From Apiosordaria backusii (taxonomy: Eukaryota; Ascomycota; Sordariomycetes; Sordariales; Lasiosphaeriaceae), in assembly GCA_030549205.1 (NCBI GenBank), contig JAUKTV010000004.1, positions 2,294,001 through 2,358,000 on the forward strand: a stretch of DNA of 64,000 nucleotides. Direction: 5' to 3'. Below the pieces are notes generated by a model. It saw nothing but the letters and a program-made list of their open reading frames with translations, searched no databases and was not told the DNA's origin. The position numbers were made by a program, and so were the translations under genes. Shown here in pieces: positions 10,757 through 23,256 of the stretch (the first letter of the stretch is position 1; every line of letters starts with the position of its first letter).

Positions 10757-13105
10757 ATGTTCTTCATCTTTCTTCTTTACGTCTCCTCCTTGGCCTCACT
10801 TGGCCCCGTTGCTTCAGGGGCCATTGTGTCGCATGCCCAGAGTTTCACCAAGGGATTCACGGGCATTGTGTCGGCTTTTACAGTCCCTGCTGCTTTTCCA
10901 ACTTCGGTGTTTCGGGACTACTATGGTTCGTAGTCGCTGGACACGTCCTCAGATGACCCTCGAAGGCTGACCTCGACTATCTTTATATCAGTTACCCCTG
11001 GACCAACGACGGACAGTCAGGCTCAACCGGTGGTATTTGACCCAGTTTCAAACGTTACTTTCCCCTTCAACCTCACCAACCCCGACAGGAACCAAACTCA
11101 TGGCCTGGATCCCGTTCTGTTCCCTTCAGCTTTGACCAACTTGACAGATGATGAGGCCAGAACCCTAGTCTCAGATGCCATTACCTCAATCTGGGGTATC
11201 TTGGAAACCAACGGCACCGGAAAGACCTCAGGCAACTGTTCCAAATGTCTAGCTTCCCTTCTCATCGCTCAAACCGTGGCCAAATTTGCACCTACATATC
11301 TGCCTGGGGCTATGGTGTCGCTCTGCAAAGAAACAGGATTCCAAACAGCAGCTGTGTGTGCGGAGATATATCAGGCTGCTACCTATGGTGCCCCATGGAC
11401 TCAAGTGCTAAGTCACGCTAATGTATCAGGGCTGGATGGGCAGTACATCTGTGCATTTTTGAGTCCCACCTTTTGCCCTCAACCTGGTGTTGTTCCTTTC
11501 AAGGTCCAGTTCCCTAAGCCAAGACCCAACGAGACTAGGACACTATCGAGGAGCGGAGAAAGAGCCAAGGTCCTGCATTTGTCAGACTTGCACTTGGACA
11601 CCAGGTACAAAACTGGATCAGAGGCAAACTGTACTGCTGGCGTGTGCTGTAGAGTCTCTTCAACTCACTTCACAAAGATTAGGACGGCTCATACTGGAAT
11701 CAGTCAACCAGCCCCTCTTTTTGGTTCTTACAAGTGCGATTCTCCGTATTACCTGGCACTTGCTGCTCTGCAATCCGTTGAGCCACTTGCTGGTGTTTCG
11801 GTTAAGAACCCGCCAGCGTTTACTCTATACACCGGCGATCTGGTTGCTCATGAACCAGAAAGTACGAATGGGAGGGAGTATGTGGAGGCTACAGAAGTAG
11901 CTGTTTGGGAGATATTCAAGGCATATATTGGCGGTCCCATTTATGCTGCTTTAGGTGTAAGTTCTCGTGTTGTACTGGTGTATTGTTTGACTACCTAATA
12001 TTGAACCCAAGCCGCATATCCAGCTGGGTTAGTTGCTCACAAGTCTCCAGAACCACGACTCTGTCCCAACCAATCTCGAAAGTCCTCACCCCATCGATAA
12101 TAACGGACCTCTTGGCCAACAATTCTCCTGGCACTACGACCACATCTCCAAGCTATGGGAGCATTACGGCTGGATCGACAATCTCACCCAGAGCCAGGCC
12201 TCTCTGCATTATGGCGGCTACTCCGTCGTCCACCCCCTTGGGCTGAAGATCATCACCATCAACACCGACTTTTACTATCGAGCCAACATTTTTGCTTTCT
12301 TGCATGCCGACAATCCAGATTACTCGGGTGTCTTTTCCTTTCTTGTTGACGAGCTTCAAAAAGCAGAGGACGAAGGTCAACGGGTCTGGATCATGGGTCA
12401 TGTCCCGACTGGCTGGCAAGGCCCCAACGCTCTCCCAGGCGGATCAGACGCATTTTATCAGATAATCGAGCGTTACTCGCCGCATGTAATTGCCAATGTC
12501 TTTTTCGGCCACACTCACGAAGGTACGTCACCGCGGTTAACTGATCCTTGTTGTGCTCTGATTAACTTTGATTTCCGTTTCCGCCAGACCAAGTCTCCAT
12601 CTATTACCGTAACAACGGCACCTCGCAAACATCTTCCAACGCTCTCACCACCGCATGGATCGGTCCCTCGCTGACCCCGCTCTCCAATCTCAACTCGGGC
12701 TACCGCCTCTACGAAGTCGATACCGGCACCTGGGAAGTCTTTGAAGCCTACACCTTCTACTCTGATGTCAACTCCTTCCCTGCCCTGAACGATACTGGGC
12801 CGGTCTTCAAGCTCGAATATTCCACTCGTGAGGCGTATGGTTCAGCAGCTGACTGGCCTGAATGCGAGCCTCTCAACGCAACATTTTGGCACCTGGTAAC
12901 GGAAGCTATGGAAAAGGACAGGAAGCTGGTCAGTCTGTTTAATACCTACCAGGGTAAGAGCAGTGTCAGGAGCCCAAACTGTACCAGTGAGGCTTGCGCA
13001 GTTGCAAAGATATGTTACATGAGAAGTGGGAGCACTGCTTTGCGGAGGGCTTGTCCGCAGGGCTTTGGAAGTGTTCAGAGCCCGTATACTGGCGTCAACT
13101 TCTAA
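10757..13105 (+). CDS. Secreted acid sphingomyelinase-like phosphodiesterase (saposin B + calcineurin-like domain)
   Basis: Predicted 707-residue secreted or vacuolar hydrolase of the acid sphingomyelinase family, which removes the phosphorylcholine head group from sphingomyelin-type lipids. The fungal substrate is unknown. Exons are 10757-10925, 10992-11956, 12051-12522 and 12588-13105; introns of 66, 94 and 65 nt are GT-AG and frame-consistent. MFFIFLLYVSSLASLGPVASG is a clear signal peptide. A Cys-rich saposin-B-type domain lies at about 135-215 (CSKCLASLL, SLCKETGF, AAVCAEIY, YICAFLSPTFC). The metallophosphatase motifs are HLSDLHLD (about 252), TGDLVAHE, GNHDS (378-382, joined across intron 2), GHVP (about 493) and GHTHE (about 531, just before intron 3). 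These supply the expected Asp, His and Asn metal ligands. The C-terminus has paired cysteines and N-glycosylation sequons. The start is the ATG that opens the signal peptide. Confidence 0.95.
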
Positions 13106-13262
13106 ACGTTGATCTCATGAATAGAATGAAGCGAGAAAAAGAATGATAAATCGTGTGTTGTCTCCTAAACGCCATATGTTCTGTCAAAGTACCTCATAAT
13201 ATCCCAAACCCAACCAAAGAAAAGCCCATGTTCCACCCCAACCCTCAAACAGCACAAGTCAT

Positions 13263-13970
13263 CTAGAAGAAAGCACCCAACCCCAAAACAAGCCCATACA
13301 ACAACCCCTTCTTCAGCGTCAAAGTCCCCGCGCCAGCAGTAGCAAAAGCAACCCTCTCCTCCGTCCCAGTCGGGACATTAACCCCCGCCGGCGCCGGAGC
13401 CGGAGCCGCAGCCTCAACACCACCCCCCTCAGGAACCTCCTCGCCAACCCCAGCATTAGCCAAGAGAACACCCCTTCCACCCTCCTCGCTCCCACCCTCA
13501 ACAGGCAGTTCCAACCCCTCCTCAACAGCCCCCGAAACAGCAGCAATCCTCCCCGGCTCCCCAGCAACAGCAGCATCAGGAGCAACAGTAGCCCAAACCC
13601 CATTCCCCACCACAACCGCCGCCTCCGTCCCCAAAACATTAGGGCAGGTAATCGTCACCGTCGGCTCGGCACACGCCGCGCACCTCACTGCCGTCTGCAC
13701 AAAATTAGGCGGGATCCCACCCTCGGGGATGGCCCAAAGGTTCTCATCCCCGGTGAACTCTTGGAGAATGGTGTACGTTGCGTCCCAGGAAGAAGTCGCG
13801 TCCGCGGCGAGGAAGTTGACGGCCCACTCCCTGGTGAAGGTGGGCTGGGGCGGGTCGCAGGAGAGGAAGGAGGCCGAGGAGAGGCCGTCGGTGCCTTGCC
13901 ATTCACTTTATGTTGGGGGTTAGTATGAGGATATGGTGGGAATGGGAGGGGAAAGGGGGGCTTACGCCAT
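13263..13970 (-). CDS. Ala/Gly/Glu-rich protein of unknown function with hydrophobic C-terminus
   Basis: Predicted 215-residue protein from two exons, 13970-13966 (only ATG plus two bases) and 13905-13263. The 60-nt intron has a GTAAGC donor, a TACTAAC branch site and an AG acceptor. The spliced N-terminus reads MAEWQGTDGLSSASFLSCD. The first 95 residues contain Cys and Trp residues (FLSCDPPQPTFTREWAVNFL, VRCAACAEPTVTITCPN). The rest is Ala/Gly/Glu/Val/Pro-rich, ending in a hydrophobic segment (LLYGLVLGLGAFF). That tail resembles a GPI-attachment signal or tail anchor, but I see no signal peptide with this start. An upstream exon cannot be excluded, though the start context (AATCACCATGGC) is good. 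No family recognised. Confidence 0.65.
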
Positions 13971-15172
13971 GGTGATTTGTTTGGATGTGGGTAATGAGTG
14001 AATTTGAATAGGAAAAGGATAGCAAAGGAGTGACTACTAGTCAGATCTGACTAGATAAGAAGAGAGTGTATGTAAAGAGAGTGACTGCGGTTGAATTATC
14101 TAAACCTTGAGGAAAGAAAAAAAAAGAAGAACAAGAGCACACCATGATGGTGGTGTGTATCTTGGCTTATATGCCAGAGGGGGATCACTTGAATCACCAT
14201 CTCTGATTTGAAACTTTACCTACACGGCATAGCTGAGTGATTTGGACGGCTATCCCGACTGTTGTGTTGTGGTGTCTTAGCCTGGGAATGAGGGTATATT
14301 GAGAGGCATTCCTGACATTCCTCACATCGTGGGTGATGATGCGGCAGACGCGACCACCTGGACGTTTGAGCTGGGAGTTTTCTGAGACGTCGGGATGCCA
14401 GTGACGACACGAAAATAAACCAGAGCGTCGGGACGGGGAGAGTCGCGTCAGAAATGCAGGTACAGCGACTTGGTGAGGGGACGAAGCTGGGATCACTTGG
14501 ATGGGAGTCGGACAGCCTGGCCTGGATCACAAATCACGGATGCCAGACCAGAGCAATCATGTCAACAGATCCAGAATGCCAGCAAACGACAACAGTTGAG
14601 AATCGCGATTGTATGGCAAAACAAATCGCAAAAGCAAGTCAAAAACAAAACGCAATTATCTGCGTGCTAGGTCGAGAGAAGCCCACCATGGGACCCCTCC
14701 TCTCCCCCACAAAATTTTGCTTCAAAAAAAACATAAAATGTCTCCAATCATTCAGCATTTAACACCCATAGAGGAAAAGGTGCAAAACTTCCTATCAAGG
14801 AATTTTCATCTCCGGAGCGCGACACTCAGTTGAGGTCAGGCAACCAGACGCCGTGGGATACTAGCGACGGTCGTGGCAGCTCCGTGAATACTTTTTGATC
14901 TAAGGAAGGAAAAAGGGAAACAGTCAAAATCGCACTGCAAACTTTCAAGATATACCCAAACTTTTCAGAGTGGGGTCCGTGCTGTTCGGCCGCCGGCGCC
15001 CGCCTTTGGCCCCACTCGTTATCTTATCTCTCTTCTTATCAACCATAAACTTAGGTAATCACCATCACCCTGCCACCTTCCACCGCCTTCTCTGTTCACC
15101 ACCACCCTCACCACCATCACCACCCTTCCCGTCCTCATCCCACCCCATAACCACTCCCCTCAGTGCGCCAAA
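13971..15172. other. Intergenic divergent region
   Basis: A 1.2-kb region between divergently transcribed genes. I see no supported gene. The stretch at about 15050-15140, just before the FAM32A-like start, is a CCACC/CACCATCACC-rich leader. Confidence 0.7.
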
Positions 15173-15734
15173 ATGCCCTCAGAAGACTACGCCACCGCAG
15201 TAGGCGGCTCCCTAAAGCTAAAAGGCGTCTCCAACCCCACAATCAAGAAGAAGAAGAAAAAGTCCAAATCCAAACCCAGCGATCTGGAAAAGAACCTCTC
15301 CACGGGCGGCTCCCCAGCACCACCACCAGACGAACACACTCCAACCCCGGACCTCGGAAACGACACCGATAAACAACTCCAGTCACGCCGGTCCCAATCC
15401 CGCGACGTCCTCTCCCCAACACCGCCACAAGAAGAAGAAGATGATGACGCCGAAGAGCCACCCAAGACCGAGGCAGAACGCCGCTTCCTAGAGGCAAAAC
15501 GCAAGAGAGTAGGTCTTTCTTTCCGTTCTTACAGACTGCCCCTAATAATACCCCCGTATTCAAAGAACCTCAGACTGACAAGCGTGTGTGTCTGAACAGC
15601 TAAAGCAACTAACATCCTCGGGTAAACTCCGCCCGGAGCTTCTCAAAACCCACAAACAGCGCGTCGAAGAGTTGAATTCCCACCTCTCGAGGCTGAGCGA
15701 GCACCATGATATGCCAAAAATCGGTCCTGGTTGA
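15173..15734 (+). CDS. FAM32A-like protein
   Basis: Predicted 156-residue, highly charged nuclear-type protein. Exons are 15173-15508 and 15600-15734, with a 91-nt phase-0 GT-AG intron. The N-terminus has the conserved YATAVGGSLKLKGV lead, followed by a Lys run (IKKKKKKSKSK). The middle is Ser/Pro/Glu-rich and probably disordered. The C-terminus carries the family signature: TEAERRFLEAKRKR, then LKQLTSSGKL, LLKTHKQRVEELNSHLSRLSEHHDMPKIGPG split across these parts. In metazoans FAM32A has been found in spliceosomes, acting near the 3' splice site; the role in fungi is inferred. ATG at 15173 is the first in frame and matches the family start. Confidence 0.93.
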
Positions 15735-16491
15735 TCATACACCAAAATCACACTGCTCTCGATGTGTTGTGGGTGTGTGGGGACGCACGTACATTCCATC
15801 CAGACAACCAGAAACATACCATCCACGCGCGCGTCTCGATCCACCAAAAATATGTTTACATTATTTGTATTTTTCCACATTTTCGATACCCAAAATCACT
15901 CTCATAGCGGAATAATAAATACAAGCGAACTCTTACATTTTACATCATTAATTTATAGCCATCTTACAAGCACACATTCAAAAACTGGGACTGTCCTCGT
16001 TTGTGTCTACCTTCGTCTCAGAAACACGCGTAAAAGACTGAAGCGATCCTTTTTGTTTTGCAATAGCAGTAATATCTTTCTCTATTGTCATCAATAGTAT
16101 AGGTACAACCCAAAGTCATACCCCACCCTGCCTGACTAGGTACTTGTTGATCCATCTAATCCACCAAATTATGATAACCCGTATATATGTACAATCCTCA
16201 TTGTGTTTGTGTTCCATCTATGCCGTGTTCCTTTTGTGCCATGTTTATATCCCCTCCGTAATGAATGTGATTGTTGTGAGTGTGTCGACCGTGAATCATG
16301 CAGTATGGCTGGCCGAGAAAAACAGAAATAATGACGCCCATGATCCTCAAAATAAAAGCAAGACCCAGTGCGATGCAGAGCAACAGAAAGAAAAGAACCA
16401 CCGCCAGAACCAACCCCAGCTCGAATCTCGCCAATAGCCAAAGAGGCAGGCCCCACTCGAATCCCACCTGCCTCTGTACCAATTTCACCCA
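15735..16491. other. Convergent intergenic region
   Basis: A 0.76-kb, fairly AT-rich tail-to-tail region between the FAM32A-like gene and the Ser/Thr-rich membrane protein gene. It presumably holds both 3' UTRs. No gene seen. Confidence 0.7.
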
Positions 16492-17674
16492 CTAGAGCAA
16501 AAACATGCCCATAGCAGCAATAACACCCGCCAACAACGACCCCCTTTGCTGCTTCTGCATCCCTGGAGCCCCGTTCTGAAGACTGGGCGTGTTCGTCGGT
16601 CCCTCCTTTTCCACAGGCGTCGTCTCTACCGGAATGTCATAGACAAAAGTCGTCGAGGTGACAGTGATAACATTGCCGTTGGAAGTCTGAGTGAAAGTGG
16701 TGACGATAGAGCTCGAAGTACGTCTTGTGTTGCTCGTCTTGGGGGGCGGCGTAGAAGTCGACGTTTCCTCATCAGGTGGGATGGTTGATGTCGTCAAAGT
16801 GGTTTCTATCAAGCTGATTAGTAATCAACTCATTCCTACATCAACAAAAAAACGAGACAAAAAAAAAGCCGAACGTACCTCCATCAACCGCAGAAGACAA
16901 CACCTGCGATGAAGAGGACGACGACAACGACGAAACCACAGAGGTGGAAGACGCACCAACAGTCGTCCGGGGCACAGAAGAAGAAGGGTCCGGGAGAAGA
17001 GTCTTCTCAGTTGGACTCGTGATGGACGTACCAGGATTTGAAGTGGGAGTGGGCGTGGGAGTAGGGGTAGGGGTTGGCGTGCTGCTGGGCGTGGTGGCCG
17101 AGGTGCTGGTTGTGCTGGTGGTTGACTTAACCGGCGGCGCTGAGCTAGAAGACATTGAAGTCGAGGGCTCGGGTTCGGGCACGCTCGTAGTGGTTTCGAT
17201 CGAGGTCGAGTTCGTGTCACGCTTGGCCAGCTGGACAATCGACGTTGCAAGAGCCGCATTGGCTTGGTGAACGGCCGCAACAGCCTCGCGCTCTGATGGC
17301 CAGACTCCATCCTGGAATTTCTCGGGGAAGTACCGGTGGAGGAGGTCGTGAAGAGACTTGGGTGATGCTGCGTTCAGCAGGGCTGAGAATGAGGAATCCC
17401 TTGAGGCATCAGCAACCTCTTGCTGGCCTTCTCCCTGGTGGCATGGCTTCCACCGAGGGTGGGCACCGGCCATGGCGACACCGGTCAACACCAGCCATGT
17501 CAGCCCCAAGACCAAGATGGCTCTTCGACAAAAAGTCATGGTTTTGCGTGGAGGTTGTGGTTGGCCGTCCTCGAGATCCTTTGGTGTCTTGGTGATGACC
17601 TTCTCGTCGATGTCCACAGAGGGAACAGGCTCGTAAGAGGGTGGCTTACCACCGTCCAGGCTTTGAGGACTCAT
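16492..17674 (-). CDS. Ser/Thr-rich membrane protein, probable cell-surface protein
   Basis: Predicted 369-residue protein from exons 17674-16879 and 16805-16492; the 73-nt GT-AG intron is frame-consistent. The nearer AG acceptor would give an immediate stop, so the downstream TAG acceptor was chosen. Residues 1-50 are hydrophilic and Pro/Lys-rich. A single hydrophobic segment follows (51-70, AILVLGLTWLVLTGVAMAGA). Next is a short ordered region (DLLHRYFPEKFQDGVWPSEREAVAAVHQAN). The remainder is Ser/Thr/Pro-rich with a TP dipeptide run, as in heavily O-mannosylated wall or surface proteins. The C-terminus is hydrophobic (LLAGVIAAMGMFLL), like a GPI signal. Topology is probably type II or signal-anchor. 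Start at the first ATG of the open frame (17672-17674). No specific family recognised. Confidence 0.8.
17043..17091. repeat. Short coding microsatellite (Thr-Pro dipeptide run)
   Basis: Degenerate 6-bp repeats of the GTGGGx type on the + strand encode the TPTPTPTPTP tract of the minus-strand surface protein. Such tracts often vary in length between strains. Confidence 0.7.
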
Positions 17675-19864
17675 GGCTGTTTTTGATGATGCAGAAGAGG
17701 AGTCGATCAAGGCGGGGGAAGTGCCGAAGAGCTGCAGGAAGAGTCCACCACAATGTGTGAGGCTAGATCTCTGGGCCTATGGAAAAGCCTGCTGCTGATG
17801 TACGGTACGCACTAGTCAAGGAGATGCCCAGTATCAGGATGCTTGTGTTGTTGTGTGCTGGAGGTGGTTCAGAGGGTCAGCGGCCAGTCCATGCAACCTC
17901 TGGGGTTTGTGTTTGGTTTGCGGAGTTGAGACAAGCAGGAATCAGGAAAGGCCAAGCCCAAGCAGGGAAACCAGGCAGGTGCTACGACAAGTGTATGACA
18001 GACGGCATCGGGTCTTGGAAGCTGCGAGATAGTGGATGAAAAGGAAAGGATCAATTTGAGAAAAGCTTACTCGTACGAAAACCTGAGGCTTCCCAGCTTC
18101 CAGCCTTCCACGTTGCCGGATTTCCGCTGACAGCTCCACCTTTCACCGATCCCTCAAGCAACACCCCCACCGACAAAAAGCTTGATATGTTCAGCTTGGC
18201 TGGGAAGGCGTTGCTGTGGCAGAGAAATGCGTCGGCAGTGGCAAGATGACAAGATGGTGGCTGGCGGTTCTGTCTGGCAATTTATTGTGGGATTTGGGAT
18301 TTGTTGGGAGATATAAAACCCACGACAAAAGTTCACAAGAACCATCGAGGTGTTCGGCTCCTGAAATGCAGAGAGGCAGCTCACAGATGCCTTGATGACG
18401 CCGCATTGGCAGGGGTGTTAAGAGTCTCCACTGACACCCACAGGGGCGGGAGCCGCCAGACAGGGGGGCTCCTGGAACAGAGGACAACATCATCCGGGCA
18501 CACCTGGTTTTCGTGATCAGAATCTTCTCGCCCGCCCACCCAAACCGGATACGCAAAGCCTCGACAGCTTCACAAAGGATTCATCAGGCAATTGCGTCTG
18601 TATCTTACTTCGTGTTGGGCGTCTTTGAGGCTCAGGAGGACATTCCAGCCCTCGGGCTGCAGCCTCTTCTTTTCTGTCAGCCATTCTTTTTTTTGTCTTC
18701 AGCAGGAGTGGTTGGTGGGGGGCTCTCGATCGGGACTGTCCCACCGAATCGAGGTGCAGCGAGCTGAGCGAGATGTGCCGTTCCACATCTTGGCAGTCTT
18801 GGACTAGCGCCACCTCGACTGTCGACGCTCGCAAATGGGAGCCGTTGACGCGGCGGGCGAGACACTGCCAGAGAGTGTGCATCAGGATTCTGTTTCACCG
18901 CATGCTTTCCTTCTCTTCATGAGCCGCTGCCAAGGCTCACACACGTGTTGGCAAAACAGGTGGCTGTTGCCAGAAAATGCGGTCGTCTCTCATCCAGACT
19001 TCGACATGTTTCAGCACCAAAATACTGGGCTAGCCAAGGCGGCGCCAAGGCACAAAGTTGGATAATAGCTAAAGCTGCTATACCCTAACTGTGGGTTTCC
19101 TTGCAAGTCGTCAACGTCATCGATAAAGGGCTGCCGCATCCCGAGCTCGTGTCCGTCCATTTGCCAATTGACACGAGAAATGTTTTGGCGAGCTTTTGCC
19201 GATGCTACCGGCCTCCGCCATCACCAAAATCAACGCACGCTCCTCTTGAAGTCTTGTCATACAAACACGGAGAGAATTTTAACCGCTGCGCCCGCTTGAG
19301 TCTTCTTCTTCCGTGTTAGTATTGACGAGACGAGATGACAGCAAATGTTGCTTATCTTTTAGTGTCAGGTTGTTCATCTCGGATTCATCTCATAAGAGAG
19401 TGCTATCCACCACCAAGCCAAGCTCCGGAAATAGCCCGACAACTAAAAAAGCACGGATAGTGAAGAGCTGGAAAGCCTTATACGCATTGTTGGCTTCTAA
19501 ACTCCTGAGTCAATTCATTGTCGGGTGTTGTTGAAAACCAAACACACCAGCCACAGTCATAAGCCACAAGCCACAAGCCACAAGCCACAAGCCACAAGCC
19601 ACACGTCGAATGATGAGGTGGAGCTCTTGACAGACCAGCATCAAGGGCCTAATTGCGTCGTGTTACTTGCATGTGAAAACGCCTGACAACGTTCAACATC
19701 AACGGCGTCTCGAACCACAGGTGGCCAAACATGTCAGGGGCAAGTCTCGACACTGCGGATAATATCTGATCCAAAACCGAACTTCTGGCACTTTTGATAG
19801 GAGCTCGCGTATCCTAGCTTTTGCCAAACCCCATGTTGCGCCAGATCGCCCTTCGAAATTGGCC
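17675..19864. other. Large divergent intergenic region
   Basis: 2.2 kb between the Ser/Thr-rich protein gene (-) and dolichol kinase (+). Open frames occur on both strands but overlap one another, lack recognisable domains and mostly start with non-ATG codons, so none is called. A heptanucleotide tandem repeat lies at 19561-19602. Confidence 0.65.
19561..19602. repeat. Heptanucleotide tandem repeat, (AAGCCAC)6
   Basis: Six perfect head-to-tail copies of AAGCCAC, preceded by a degenerate copy, about 260 bp upstream of the dolichol kinase start codon. Confidence 0.95.
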
Positions 19865-22593
19865 ATGCCTGAGCAGCTTCCAACACCACCAAACCACACA
19901 GCCACTGAAAATGTGGACGATGATCCCGATACCCTGAGATTCCTCTCTCGCTCACCCCATCCTTATCATCGACAGAGCTTTGAGCTGCTAGAACCGTTGG
20001 ATCGTCTTGTTTCGAGGGATGAACCGTTCCCCGCCCTTGGAAAGGACTCAACACCACCAAGCGATAGCGGGACCGAGGCCGACGATGAACACTTTCTCAA
20101 GGGCCTGCCCGCACCAAAAGCGAGGCTGCACAAGGGTCTGCGCGGGAAGAATGAACCACTTTCGGGGACATCTACGCCTTTGCTTTCTCCGGCTGTCATG
20201 GAGGAGGAAGGCAGAAAGACATCGTTGGGTATAAACCAAGGCGAGAAGAGGGTCGCTGCAGAAAGAGTGCGCCGGCGCAAGGAAGTAATACGGCGGGCAA
20301 CTGAGATATTGTTGCTTGGTTTCCAGGGCGGCATCGTGGCTTCGAACCGGGACGTTCAGCCTCATGCCAGGATATATGGAAAGAGTATGAGGCCCAATAA
20401 ACTTGTATATTGTCACTCCCGGCTAACAGAGTGGCCACAGGACTTTTTGCCGTGGCTGCGATTCTTCTTGGATTAGCTGCTTTATATCCATTGAGACTGA
20501 TCATATGGGCTTACCGCCGTGGAAAGCCATCGAAGGCTCTGCCGATCCGTGTCCCGGCGACATTCGACCCAGCGCCGCTTCTCTACCCGTTTATCATGCC
20601 AGTTCTCATATCCTTCCTCGTGGCACAGAACGTGAAGGGTGTCGTGCTTCCGAACTTGGTTCTCGGCATATCAGCTTTGCCCAGGGCCCTGTTTCCTGGA
20701 TCTAGATACTGGGAGAGCTTCAGTTCAAGTCACTGGCTGTTTTCATGCGCTCCGCTGTTTGTGGATAAACTCTTGTCAACGATTCAAGGAAATCAACAGG
20801 ACGAAGTTTCAACCGAAATCTTGGTTCTCTTGTATCCGTTACATCAGACTTTGTGTCTTATTTTGCATCATCTTACGACGACAAGTCTTTTGGTTGCCGA
20901 GCTCCAGCTGCTATCGGTAGCACTCATCAACTTATTATTACTAGCAACCTCGCCGCAGGCGGTCATTCTCCAGGCGGTATTATGGGGAGGTGGTATTGGT
21001 CTCATGGTGCTGTGCGGCCAGGTAATCCAATGGGGCATCTCTCTTGCTCGTGTGCCAAAATGGCGGTTCAAGAGAGGCCAGTCACCATCAAAAGGGATAT
21101 TTGGATTTGGTCGGCTACGACGCATATTGTCTTCACCGAAGGGCCGCCGTCAACGATCAAGCACAGGGGATTTTACAAACACCTTTTCGGACTCGGCTCA
21201 GTCTACTGATCGCGAGCACAATATCAAGCCTGCCACCCTTCGAGCAGACAGCATCAGTGACAACGAAATGATCGTCCCACCAACTCCTGATGCTCCATCT
21301 AGTGCTGCCAAGCTCACTTTTGCCGAACCGCCTTTGAGTCAGATTGTTCCCCGTCGGCACACTCTACCCTCCATCGGCAAGCCCGGTTCTAGTTCGAAAA
21401 GCACACCCTCCGGCAGGCGCAAACGCTCCGCCTCTTCCAGCGTCCGGGCTTTCTTTTCCCTTACCCATAAACAAGCCACCGTTCGCAAGTGGTTATATTC
21501 ATGCTACGTTCTTATCAGCATCATTCTCATCATCTTTCTCGGTATCCGGTTTTACGTCCAGTACTATGCCCTTGGAGGGGAAGAACCGATAGGCTGGGCT
21601 TTAGGGTACCTCTTTGGCGATCTCCCACAATTCCGCCTCCAAGTCTTACAGCATAACCTCGAAAGATGGATCTGTCTCCCTTCCAGACTTGACCCCTCCG
21701 AAATACAATGCACCTCCGGCTGGATCCAACATCTTCGCCAGTTTTCCTTTGGAGAAGCCAACACTAGACTCATCCTATCCGCCTACTGGTTGACAATCAT
21801 CGCCTTCGGCCTCGCGATTGTGTTTAGCCTATCGCCAGTATGCGAGGTTGACACCCGAAGAAAAGTCTTCCACTTCATGATGGTAGCCATGTTCCTTCCA
21901 ACAATCTACATCGACCCTACCTATATTGCTCTCGCCTTATCTCTTATGCTAGCGATTTTCTTACTACTAGATCTGATCCGAGCAAGCCAGCTCCCACCAT
22001 TATCAGGCCCGATAGCGAAATTCCTCACTCCGTATGTTGATGGCAGGGATTTGAGAGGGCCGGTGGTTATTAGCCATATTTTCCTTTTGATCGGCTGCGC
22101 GATCCCACTATGGCTATCACTGGCCTCGCTCGGGAGACAAGGAGAAGGATACAACAAAGGGTGGGAGGTCAAAGAGAGGGAGCTGGCGATGGTGAGCGGG
22201 GTTGTTTGTGTCGGGTTGGGGGATGCGGCTGCTAGTTTGATCGGACGGAGGTGGGGGCACAGGAAGTGGCTTTGGGGAGGGGGGAAGAGTGTGGAGGGGA
22301 GTGTTGCTTTTGCGGCTGCGGTTTTTGTGGGATTATCGGTCGCGGGATTGTGGTTGAGGGTGGGAGGTTGGGAGACGACTACTGGTGAACGTAATCCTGG
22401 ATCGGGGTATGAAAGTTTGATGGGGGTGTTAGATTTGAAGAGGTTATATAGAGAATGGGGGAGGGAAAAGATGCCGAAGATGGGGGTTTGCTCAGTGCTG
22501 GCGAGTATGACGGAGGCGGTGCTGACTGGGGGGAATGATAATGTTGTTGTGCCGGTTGTGCTTTGGGGGTGCGTGAAAGGGTTGGGGATATAA
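19865..22593 (+). CDS. SEC59: Dolichol kinase
   Basis: Predicted 890-residue endoplasmic-reticulum membrane enzyme that phosphorylates dolichol with CTP, giving the dolichyl phosphate needed for N-glycosylation, O-mannosylation and GPI anchors. Exons are 19865-20384 and 20441-22593. The 56-nt intron has a GTATGA donor and a GGCTAAC branch site, and gives HARIYGK|RLFAVAAILLG. The first 150 residues are hydrophilic and poorly conserved. Many hydrophobic helices follow, interrupted by a Ser/Arg-rich loop encoded at about 21060-21480. The C-terminal CTP-binding region (about 765-800) is well preserved: VCVGLGDAAASLIGRRWGH and GGGKSVEGS, the GDAxA…GRxxG…KSxEG pattern of this family. Start at the first ATG (19865). 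The last ~450 bp of coding strand are strikingly G-rich. Confidence 0.94.
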
Positions 22594-23256
22594 TATCTAT
22601 TAGATGGGTAGACAAAAATATCAGGCACAAAGGGATAGAAAGAGGGATGGGTGAAAGTAATGACATTGGTTGTCTATACATGCTTTGGTTTTGGTTGTTG
22701 TATATACCCCTTTTAGTCTTTTGTTATCAAGAACCAGAGACAGTTATTGGTTATGCTTTTATTTCTAACAAAAGAGGGGAGACAGGATACTTTGCTACCT
22801 GCCGTACCTGCATGACAGCCAACCAATCCATTTCGGGCCGCAACAAAAGTTGGGCGTCTTCGGGATATCACCACCTTTTAGTCCGTCTGTTCCAGAACGT
22901 CAATTAGCGGCAACTTAAACTTCCCTAACGAAACTAAAAACCGAAACACCTCTTGGTTCTTCCCGCCGTCCGCCCTCTTCGGACGTTTTTATATCAGATA
23001 AAAACGCACTCGGCCGGTTATCATTTCCCGCTTAAAGTGACGTCGTTTGGAGCCAAGGGGAGCTTCCCTGCCCCGCAACCAACACCCCACCTCAAATCCA
23101 ACTACCTCATCACCTACCTGAGCTATCTACAAGTTACCGTACTAGCTACGGTACCTCAAATCCGGTGCCGGTTCAACGCTCGGCCGGGCAAGCTCTCCCG
23201 AACCGGTTTAATTACAAAGGACCCCTACTTTTCTTTTTTGGTAGTTGGCTGATCTG
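22594..23256. other. Intergenic region upstream of the DAK locus
   Basis: 0.66 kb without a supported gene. It holds the 3' region of dolichol kinase and a pyrimidine-rich, CCAAC/ACCTAC-rich stretch at about 22920-23200. Confidence 0.6.

Noticed and set aside
21921..22628. 235-codon minus-strand open frame
   Set aside because: It is antisense to the G-rich end of dolichol kinase, has Pro/Thr/Ser bias and no family features.
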